A program made the translations under genes and the position numbers. Positions 1-5,377 of a DNA stretch of 12,241 nucleotides are shown in pieces. The DNA comes from an uncultured Blautia sp. (lineage in GTDB: Bacteria > Bacillota > Clostridia > Lachnospirales > Lachnospiraceae). The notes beneath the pieces are model-generated. The model saw only the letters and a list, made by a program, of their open reading frames with translations. It was not told where the DNA came from and searched no databases. Every line of letters begins with the position of its first letter. The stretch's first letter is position 1. The stretch is from contig NZ_CALFLA010000088.1 of NCBI RefSeq assembly GCF_937880195.1, positions 1-12,241 on the forward strand, in the 5' to 3' direction.

Positions 1-11
1 ATTACAGAACA

Positions 12-205
12 AAGCGGACAAGTCCGCTTCAAACTCCCTAAATCCCTCAATCCTTGAGGGGTGCTGGACATCTTGCAGATGTCCGTTTAGCACCGACCGA
101 AATGGAATGTAGAGCTTGTTCCGCTTTGCGCGCCAGATGCAGACTGCCATGGGCAGTCATATTCCGCATGCATCTGGTCGCATCCTCGCGGAGCGTTTTT
201 ATTTA
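12..205 (+). other. Multi-hairpin structured element (3' part of a possible structured RNA)
   Basis: No protein-coding gene is convincing here. The + strand holds consecutive inverted repeats: 12-19 with 22-29; CCCTCAA 44-50 with TTGAGGG 54-60; GTGCT 61-65 with AGCAC 89-93, enclosing a perfect 8-bp stem 66-73/77-84; and a nested structure at 122-195. The outermost stem of that last part needs two G-U pairs that exist only if the + strand is the RNA, and it is followed by a T-tract, so the + orientation is favoured. It may be the end of a structured RNA, the leader or trailer of a gene left of the window, or a dispersed intergenic repeat. I cannot name an RNA family. A 64-residue leftward reading frame through it starts at TTG without a ribosome-binding site and is probably not a gene. 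Confidence 0.4.
122..204 (+). terminator. Large nested rho-independent terminator candidate
   Basis: Outer stem CGCTTTGCG (122-130) pairs with CGCGGAGCG (187-195) using two G-U pairs. Inside it CCAGATGCA (133-141) pairs with TGCATCTGG (169-177), and GACTGCC (142-148) pairs with GGCAGTC (152-158). TTTTTATTT follows at 196-204. The shape is that of an intrinsic terminator for a rightward transcript entering from outside the window, although the 10-nt asymmetric bulge (159-168) is unusual for a simple terminator. Confidence 0.45.
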
Positions 206-251
206 TTAGGAAAGTTAGTACAGAATGTACTACTTTCCTAATAAATAAAAA
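196..251. repeat. Long inverted repeat, 26-bp stem with 3-nt loop
   Basis: The left arm 196-222 and right arm 226-251 are reverse complements over 26 bp with a single extra T in the left arm; the loop is GAA (223-225). It has no T-tract on its distal side in either direction, so it is not a standard terminator. The left arm reuses the T-tract of the preceding terminator candidate. It could be a transcript-end hairpin, an RNase III substrate or a small MITE-like element; which one cannot be decided from this copy. Confidence 0.6.
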
Positions 252-287
252 ACAAAACAGAGAACTCCGGGCTTCATACAATTGCGT

Positions 288-317
288 ATGTTACCACAAA
301 ATTACCTGTTTTGTCAA
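288..317 (-). promoter_or_regulatory. Leftward sigma-A-type promoter candidate
   Basis: On the minus strand a perfect TTGACA -35 (312-317) is separated by 18 nt from TAACAT (288-293), with TG one base upstream of the -10 (extended -10). Transcription would begin near 281 and run left through the hairpin region and out of the window. It lies just downstream of the small peptide gene's stop codon, so it either starts a separate transcript or lies silent within the operon's 3' end. Confidence 0.4.
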
Positions 318-350
318 ATTTTATTACAAAATTATTACATTTTCAATTTT

Positions 351-491
351 CTATGTCAATGGATACTCTCCATAGTCTTCAATATCATAACTTATAAACT
401 GTCCCAAAGGTTCCTCTGCTGATGCATTCTGAAAAAACAGACCGATTCCCAGAAGTATTCCTGTCATACTGCATATACTCCACTTTTTCAT
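351..491 (-). CDS. Small secreted peptide, candidate signal peptide/pheromone precursor (46 aa)
   Basis: ATG at 491 is preceded by AAGGAG with 7-nt spacing. That Shine-Dalgarno overlaps the TAA stop of the response regulator, and only 11 nt separate the two genes, so the peptide is the translationally linked last gene of the operon. The protein starts MKKWSIC, has a hydrophobic core at residues 8-20 and an NASA cleavage-type motif at 22-25: a textbook Sec signal peptide. Predicted cleavage after Ala25 leaves about 21 residues, beginning EEPLG and ending GEYPLT, with six acidic residues, three tyrosines and no Cys or basic residues. That is unlike AgrD, which needs a Cys/Ser in a thiolactone ring and an AgrB protease; no agrB is present. 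I infer a linear exported pheromone for the adjacent kinases. It could instead be a small periplasmic or membrane accessory protein. I recognise no named family. Confidence 0.8.
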   Translation of the reverse strand: MKKWSICSMTGILLGIGLFFQNASAEEPLGQFISYDIEDYGEYPLT

Positions 492-502
492 AATCCTTCT
501 CC

Positions 503-1219
503 TTAAAGCTGCCGCAGAAATGCGTGATATCTTTGTTTTACCTCTCTTTGCCTGGCTTCGCTGACAGGAAGAACCTCTCCGCCTTCCAGTTCTATTCTGT
601 CAGGATAATATCTGGATATATGGTACAGATTCACCAGATAAGACTGATGAATCCTGATAAAAGGCACTACCGCCTCTTCCAGGCTTTTTTCTATACTGTC
701 CAGCCTTTGATAAAAAACAGCTTCCCCTTTAAAGGTATGAAGGCAGATCTGTCTTCTTCGGCTTTCAAAATACAAAATATCCCGAAGAGGAACCCGGCAC
801 GTACAATGTCTGCTTGTATAAGAAAAGTAGGTAAGTTTTTGTCTGATCCGCTCTATAGCCTGACAAAGATACTCCCGAAAATCCATTTCCTCCACTGGTT
901 TTTTCAAATAACGGAAAGGTTCTGTTTCAAACATTTCCCGAAAGTACGTTTCATAGGAAGTGATATAGATCACCAAAATATCAGGAAGAAATTTTTTCAG
1001 TTCCCGTACGGCGCTGATTCCGTCCTTTTTTTCCATTTCAATGTCCATATATACAATATCATACTGCCCGCCGTTTTCCACTTCCCGGATAAAACTCTCC
1101 CCATTAGAAAACACTTCTGTTTCCAGCTCTATGTTTTTTTCTTTTCCATAAGACAGAATACGCTCTTCCAGGCTTAATCCAAAAGAAAGGTCGTCGTCGC
1201 ATACTGCAATGCTTATCAT
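503..1219 (-). CDS. LytTR-family response regulator (AgrA/VirR-like)
   Basis: The 238-residue protein has an N-terminal receiver domain (about 1-120) with acidic residues in CDDD (8-10), phosphoacceptor Asp59 in YMDIEM, Thr87 in YITS and Lys107 in KKP. A C-terminal LytTR DNA-binding domain follows (about 136-236, including the segments DILYFES and FIRIHQSYLVN). Such regulators bind short direct repeats upstream of their target promoters. It follows the ATPase-type kinase gene and precedes the secreted peptide gene, so it should be the output of this system. Start choice: ATG at 1219 puts MISIAVCDDD exactly at the usual receiver N-terminus. An in-frame GTG at 1237 would add six residues; neither start has a strong ribosome-binding site, so translation may depend on coupling to the upstream gene, whose stop lies 37 nt before this ATG. 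Confidence 0.93.
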   Translation of the reverse strand: MISIAVCDDDLSFGLSLEERILSYGKEKNIELETEVFSNGESFIREVENGGQYDIVYMDIEMEKKDGISAVRELKKFLPDILVIYITSYETYFREMFETEPFRYLKKPVEEMDFREYLCQAIERIRQKLTYFSYTSRHCTCRVPLRDILYFESRRRQICLHTFKGEAVFYQRLDSIEKSLEEAVVPFIRIHQSYLVNLYHISRYYPDRIELEGGEVLPVSEARQREVKQRYHAFLRQL

Positions 1220-1256
1220 GTTTCTCTTATTATCCACAGGTGGCAGATAAAATACC

Positions 1257-2549
1257 TTACTTTTCCACCGGAAGGATCACAGATGCGCAGAAAATCCCTT
1301 TTTCTGCGTGAACCTCCAGACTTCCATGTAATTCCTCTGCCGCCTGTTCCACCGAAGACAGGCCAATCCCATGGTTTCCTCCTTTTTTTGTTGTAAGAAA
1401 GGAATCTCCCCAAAACCGCAGTTCTTCCTCTCTGCATGTATTCTCTATCAGGATCAGGAGATTGCCGCGCTTATACATGATCTCCATACATATCCTGCGC
1501 TGAGATTCTGTCACCTTTTCTGTTCCCTCCACTGCATTGTCCAGAAGATTCCCAAGAATGATACAGAGATTTTCTTCCTGAATTTCAATGTCTGCCGGAA
1601 TACGGATCTCAGCCGAAAAGTCAATATGAAGGGCTCTGATATAAGAAGCCTTGTAATTTACAAGTCCGTCAATCATCATATTTCCACTGCTGACCAGTCC
1701 ATAAGAGCTTCTTCCTGTCTCAGAAAGAAGTCTCCTGATATAAGAGACAGCTTCCTCCAGCCTGTTTTCTAATACAAAAGTCTCTATCCTGTCCAGAGAT
1801 TCTTCCATGCTTTTGCCAAGCCTCTGAAATTCTCTCAGCGTATATTCCCTTTCCAGCGTATGCTGGCGGCATGCCTCCATTTCTTTTTCGTACAGAATCA
1901 CCTTTGTTTTCAAAGCAGCATGACGGATAAGAAAATCATAGCTTTTTAAGGCAGTAACAGGAAGGATCATCATAAGCATCATTGCCGTCATATCAAAATA
2001 CGGAACCAAAACACCATAGCTGCAGCTGAGCAGTATATTCAGAAAAAACAGAAGCAGAACACTGGAGCATACCAGAGACAGTATCAGCATCCAGTCCCGC
2101 TTCTCCATCTCTTTTCTCCGGGAAAAAGGAAAAATCCTGACTGTCACAGTAATCATTACGGCGGCAACAGCCCAGGACATCAGCATTAATATCCGTATCA
2201 CATATTCTTCCTGTCTCTGTTCTTCAGTAAGCAGCCAGGCAGAAACCATCAAAACCGGATATTCGCACAGACAGAATATTATCTGAAGAAGCATGGTATG
2301 AAATAAAAGTTTCCACTTCTTTCCATTATAATTACACCATACATAAAGCAGATTCAGAGACAGCAGCAAAAGAAAATTCCCCGGCAAACCCAGATTCGGA
2401 AAAGCAGGAGGAAGAAAAAAAGCAGTAAAAAAAACAAGCCCTCTCCTAATGGCAGGAACATTCTGTTTTCTTTTAAGGGCAGTGTCCATATAGGTTCTGA
2501 TGCAGTAATACTTAAAAATTGTACTGGCAACTGACGCCGCTATTTTCAT
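1257..2549 (-). CDS. Membrane GHKL ATPase protein lacking the phosphoacceptor histidine (AgrC-like)
   Basis: This 430-residue protein has about six hydrophobic segments (roughly 33-200), a linker/coiled-coil helix (211-243), a dimerisation-type helical region (241-300) and a C-terminal GHKL ATPase domain (about 325-428). The N-box reads ILGNLLDNAVEG (331-342), ILIENTC sits at 366-372, and the glycine-rich segment GGNHGIGL at 390-397. The domain therefore looks catalytically complete. Where AgrC-type kinases carry an R-H-D-x-x-N-H motif, this protein has GKSMEES (245-251), so there is no His to autophosphorylate. The gene overlaps the upstream kinase-like gene by ATGA (2546-2549), implying coupled, stoichiometric synthesis. 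I infer it phosphorylates the His of that partner in trans. Loss of His through decay is the alternative, but the ATPase domain shows no sign of decay. Confidence 0.92.
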   Translation of the reverse strand: MKIAASVASTIFKYYCIRTYMDTALKRKQNVPAIRRGLVFFTAFFLPPAFPNLGLPGNFLLLLSLNLLYVWCNYNGKKWKLLFHTMLLQIIFCLCEYPVLMVSAWLLTEEQRQEEYVIRILMLMSWAVAAVMITVTVRIFPFSRRKEMEKRDWMLILSLVCSSVLLLFFLNILLSCSYGVLVPYFDMTAMMLMMILPVTALKSYDFLIRHAALKTKVILYEKEMEACRQHTLEREYTLREFQRLGKSMEESLDRIETFVLENRLEEAVSYIRRLLSETGRSSYGLVSSGNMMIDGLVNYKASYIRALHIDFSAEIRIPADIEIQEENLCIILGNLLDNAVEGTEKVTESQRRICMEIMYKRGNLLILIENTCREEELRFWGDSFLTTKKGGNHGIGLSSVEQAAEELHGSLEVHAEKGIFCASVILPVEK

Positions 2550-3454
2550 TCTCCGCTCCTTTTCATCTGCTCCTGTTCCTTCTCTTCTATTTCCAGTGTG
2601 TTCTCTGCTCTACCGGACATTTCCCGGAGTTTCCGAATATAAGCCTCAGCCTCCTGGGTTTTTCCTGCTTTTATAAGTCCCTCCAGGTAAATCATATGAT
2701 TTTTTCTGTCATGGCGTGTTTTTTGAAACTCCGCCATAGTGCTTTCATATTCCTTTGCCTGCTCCTGATAAATCTCAGCCTGCTTTTTATAAAGCTCTTT
2801 CTTTCGCTCCAGCTCCGAATGTTCGCTTAATTTGCTGTAAAATCTTACAATCCCAAAAGCAATAAATAACAAAAGGGCATTGATCAGAATACAGATATAT
2901 CTGTCTGACCGGCGCGAAGAACCTATTGCAATGTGAGAAACACTGTAAGATATCATAAGAATGAAGGTACAAAGGACAGCTATGGCGATCCCTGTTTCTC
3001 TGTCAGGATTTCTCTGCCCTCTCCCAATAATCCTTCTTATTTCCAGTATAATAAAAAGCAGCAAAAGATTGGACATTACCTGCCCCATATGATAAAAGAA
3101 AGGAGAGAAGATCATTTTTTTATCCATACACAGATTCATCAAGGATGCAGTAAAAAATTCACAGAAAGCTCCTATGCTGTTCCACAGAAACCCATGGAGC
3201 AGCGCCCAGAGAACTGTGAATCTGTGGGTACAAAGCATAGCAAAACCGGCCCATAAAGACATCATGACAACATTTTCCCACATTCCCAGATCGGGAATCA
3301 GTATCAGAATCAGATAAAAAAATACATCTCCGGTAATCCGACGATCTTTTTTATACCAGCTTCTTGGTCTGCCAAAAATGTCCATATGGACCAGAAGAGA
3401 CATATAATTAATCAGTGCAGTAATATAATTCCATGGATCTGTCAACACTTCCAT
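2546..3454 (-). CDS. Membrane histidine-phosphoacceptor protein lacking an ATPase domain (half kinase)
   Basis: This 302-residue protein has about six hydrophobic segments (within roughly 8-206), a charged helix (208-244), then FQKTRHDRKNH (243-253), the classic phosphoacceptor motif of AgrC-type kinases with His248. It continues through a short helical segment and ends at residue 302 in a polar tail (EEKEQEQMKRSGE). No GHKL ATPase domain follows. This is not a frameshift: the following gene starts its own membrane domain in another frame. LYKKQ...EFQ (221-244) aligns without gaps with LYEKE...EFQ (219-242) of the next gene product, so the two are paralogues. I infer it is the sensor and phosphocarrier half of a heterodimeric kinase. 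Start: ATG at 3454 with AAGGGA 9 nt upstream, 14 nt after the lipoprotein stop. Confidence 0.92.
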   Translation of the reverse strand: MEVLTDPWNYITALINYMSLLVHMDIFGRPRSWYKKDRRITGDVFFYLILILIPDLGMWENVVMMSLWAGFAMLCTHRFTVLWALLHGFLWNSIGAFCEFFTASLMNLCMDKKMIFSPFFYHMGQVMSNLLLLFIILEIRRIIGRGQRNPDRETGIAIAVLCTFILMISYSVSHIAIGSSRRSDRYICILINALLLFIAFGIVRFYSKLSEHSELERKKELYKKQAEIYQEQAKEYESTMAEFQKTRHDRKNHMIYLEGLIKAGKTQEAEAYIRKLREMSGRAENTLEIEEKEQEQMKRSGE

Positions 3455-3468
3455 TTCCTCTGTCCCTT

Positions 3469-4224
3469 TCAGTATTCTTCCATGGCAGCGTCTTCATCCA
3501 CATAGTCCTGTTGGGAATCTCCGTACTCTTCCTCCTCATAAGAAGAATCTTCCTCTTCGTACTCTTCCTCATAAGAGCCCTCATCCTGGGTCTGTTCTCC
3601 ATAAAGGATTTCCTGTTCTTTTACAATGCTTGGCCTCCATCCCTCGCTTCCGTCTCCATACACAAATCTGGCAATATATTGATCGCCGTCAATATAATAT
3701 CCGATATTCAGATTCAGGCTTGCCGCCAGAGGGCCGCTGTCGTGATGGATGCCTCCAATTTCAATATCCGCATTACTGATATCAAATACTGACTGATAAA
3801 TCTCATCGTCAGAACCAAAATACTCCAGGGTTACGCTGCTTTCATCAGAATCCACCAGCACTCCGCTGATATTTTCTGTAGCCGCCTCATTCTCTGACAA
3901 AAGGCCGTTTCCCTGGTTTTCACTCTGGGAATGATCCTGTGTATTCTGGCTGTCAGAGGCGCTTCCCACTCCCTGGGAAGAACTGCCGCTTCCTGACTGG
4001 GAATTAGTGTTTTCTTCTGAGGGCGCTTTCGAAGGCGCTGCAGCAGTGGGTTTAGGCGTGGCTGTGGCCTTAGGTGTTACAGAAGCTACAGGGGTGGGGC
4101 TTACTGTGGGACTGGCAGGAACATCTGCAGCCTTTTTCTGTTCGCCAGAAAAACTACAGCCGGAAAAACAGAATAATGTCATCCCCGCAGCAAGAAACAT
4201 AGCTGTCATTTTTTGATATTTCAT
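3469..4224 (-). CDS. Lipoprotein with Pro/Thr-rich linker and acidic Tyr/Glu-rich tail
   Basis: The 251-residue protein has a lipoprotein signal peptide with Cys23 in CFSGC. An extended low-complexity linker follows: Pro/Thr/Ala-rich at 36-68, Ser/Gln/Gly/Asn-rich at 73-107. Residues about 118-205 form a compact region with a beta-strand-like pattern (ISGVLVDSDESSVTLEYFG, then VFDISNADIEIGG). It resembles the small OB-like domains seen in other clostridial lipoproteins; that is a style-based inference. The end (216-251) is dominated by Glu, Asp, Tyr and Ser. It should be anchored on the outer face of the membrane with its domain held out by the linker. As first gene of the operon it may be a sensory partner of the kinases, a peptide-binding factor or simply a target. 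The start is supported by CGGAGG about 10 nt upstream of ATG 4224. Confidence 0.88.
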   Translation of the reverse strand: MKYQKMTAMFLAAGMTLFCFSGCSFSGEQKKAADVPASPTVSPTPVASVTPKATATPKPTAAAPSKAPSEENTNSQSGSGSSSQGVGSASDSQNTQDHSQSENQGNGLLSENEAATENISGVLVDSDESSVTLEYFGSDDEIYQSVFDISNADIEIGGIHHDSGPLAASLNLNIGYYIDGDQYIARFVYGDGSEGWRPSIVKEQEILYGEQTQDEGSYEEEYEEEDSSYEEEEYGDSQQDYVDEDAAMEEY

Positions 4225-4254
4225 GCTATTTTCCTCCGATTTTTATTTTTCCCT

Positions 4255-4284
4255 ATTATACCTCTGTATGCCTTTTGTTTGTAA
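4255..4284 (-). promoter_or_regulatory. Promoter of the lipoprotein-kinase-regulator-peptide operon
   Basis: The minus strand has a perfect TATAAT -10 (4255-4260) and a poor TTACAA -35 (4279-4284) at 18-nt spacing, about 30 nt before the lipoprotein ATG. A good -10 with a weak -35 suits activator dependence, as for AgrA-type LytTR regulators. Confidence 0.55.
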
Positions 4285-4317
4285 TATTTGATATACTTAC
4301 GGCTGTTATTGTAATAA
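4279..4317 (-). promoter_or_regulatory. Direct repeat TATTACAA upstream of the operon promoter, candidate LytTR site
   Basis: Read on the minus strand, TATTACAA occurs at 4309-4316 and again at 4279-4286, exactly 30 bp apart (about three helical turns, same face). The promoter-proximal copy overlaps the weak -35. LytTR regulators usually bind direct repeats near the -35, so self-activation is plausible, but the usual repeat period is nearer two turns and the AT-rich sequence makes chance repeats easy. Confidence 0.3.
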
Positions 4318-4347
4318 TTTCCCACTGCCTTTTCAGCCTTCTTTTTC

Positions 4348-5256
4348 TTACAAAAATCTTTCTGCAGAAATCACCGCATTTGCCCCGTCGGCTACTGCTG
4401 TCACCACCTGGCGGAGCTGTTTTGTTCTGATATCTCCTGCTGCCAGGATTCCCGGAGCGCTTGTGACACAATCTTCTCCTGCAATCACATAGCCTCCCTG
4501 GTCAAGATCCACAAGATTACGGAACAGATCTGTATTGGGAACAATTCCAACAGCTACAAAAACGCCGTCCACCAAAAGCGCCTGTTCCTCTCCTGTTTTT
4601 TTATTCTGAACCTTCAGGCCGGAAACCATATCTTCGCCTTCTATGGAAAGAGGAACCGTATCCCAGATCACTTCTACATTTTTGCAGGAAAACAGCTTTT
4701 CCTGAAGAATTTTATCTGCTCTAAGCTGATCTCTTCTGTGGATCAGCTTTACTTCCTTACAGGTACGGGAAAGAAGGATTGCGTCTTCCACTGCCACGTT
4801 TCCTCCGCCGATCACAGCCACTGTCCTGTCCTTAAAAAAAGCTCCGTCACAGGTAGCGCAGTAAGAAACTCCCATTCCTCCAAGCTCTTTTTCTCCGGGA
4901 ATATCAAGAGTTCTGTGAGCTGCGCCAAAGGCAAGGATCACTGTTTTCGCCCTGTATTCATTCTTTTTTGTACGGATCACTTTAACTTCCTGTTCTTCCT
5001 CCACGGACAAAACGTCTTCTCTTTTTGGCGTAAGACCAAGTTTGGCCGCATGAGCTCCAAAAGCCTCTCCCAGATCCATTCCATTTATTCCAGGCATTCC
5101 CGGATAATTGTCCACCTCATAGGTATCTATGATCTGTCCGCCCTGAGCGTACTTTTTGTCCAGCCAGATTGTGTGAAGCTGCGCTCTTGCCGCATAAATG
5201 GCTGCGCTGATTCCTGCCGGGCCTGCTCCCAGAATGGCTACGTCGTAAATTTCCAT
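4348..5256 (-). CDS. trxB: Thioredoxin reductase (NADPH)
   Basis: This 302-residue cytoplasmic flavoenzyme passes electrons from NADPH through FAD to the thioredoxin disulfide. It shows an FAD-binding GAGPAG (10-15), the redox-active disulfide CATC (133-136), the NADPH-domain GGGNVAVEDA (150-159), HRRDQLRA (173-180), and the second FAD motif GILAAGD (269-275). NADPH rather than ferredoxin use is supported by the intact glycine-rich motif and the HRR segment. Length is close to the family norm of about 300-320. ATG at 5256 is chosen because MEIYDVAILGAG matches the usual N-terminus and AAAGGGG lies about 9 nt upstream; the in-frame extension to 5343 would add 29 atypical residues and would run past the likely promoter. 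No thioredoxin gene is adjacent. Confidence 0.95.
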   Translation of the reverse strand: MEIYDVAILGAGPAGISAAIYAARAQLHTIWLDKKYAQGGQIIDTYEVDNYPGMPGINGMDLGEAFGAHAAKLGLTPKREDVLSVEEEQEVKVIRTKKNEYRAKTVILAFGAAHRTLDIPGEKELGGMGVSYCATCDGAFFKDRTVAVIGGGNVAVEDAILLSRTCKEVKLIHRRDQLRADKILQEKLFSCKNVEVIWDTVPLSIEGEDMVSGLKVQNKKTGEEQALLVDGVFVAVGIVPNTDLFRNLVDLDQGGYVIAGEDCVTSAPGILAAGDIRTKQLRQVVTAVADGANAVISAERFL

Positions 5257-5314
5257 AATCTCATTCCCCTTTCGTTCTCTATACTGTCTGTACCTCAGAC
5301 AACATCTTTTTTTC

Positions 5315-5343
5315 AGTGTAGCATACAATTCTATTTTTTCCAA
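5315..5343 (-). promoter_or_regulatory. Promoter candidate for trxB
   Basis: On the minus strand TTGGAA (5338-5343) and TACACT (5315-5320) are 17 nt apart, each matching four of six consensus bases. Transcription would start near 5308, inside the 121-bp divergent gap shared with the DUF885 gene. A 6-bp inverted repeat (TGTCTG 5285-5290 with CAGACA 5296-5301) lies in the resulting leader and could be a minor hairpin or an operator. Confidence 0.4.
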
Positions 5344-5377
5344 TAAAATAGTAAAAACCCTTTTCAGGAGTATTTTT

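Noticed and set aside
87..281. 64-residue leftward reading frame across the hairpin region
   Set aside because: It begins with TTG without a ribosome-binding site and runs through nested inverted repeats. The residues reflect the RNA-like structure rather than a protein pattern.
351..491. AgrD-type cyclic peptide precursor
   Set aside because: The only Cys (residue 7) lies in the signal peptide, the predicted mature part has none, and there is no AgrB gene. A linear exported peptide fits better.
524..1177. 217-residue + strand reading frame
   Set aside because: It lies entirely antisense to the LytTR response regulator, whose motifs are clear; there is no domain pattern and it is a shadow frame.
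2546..2560. Frameshift joining the two kinase genes into one broken kinase
   Set aside because: The downstream gene begins with its own complete membrane domain rather than the missing ATPase, so the two are separate full genes with reciprocal domain loss.
4738..5346. 202-residue + strand reading frame opposite trxB
   Set aside because: Antisense to a complete thioredoxin reductase with all motifs intact; its translation shows no family features.
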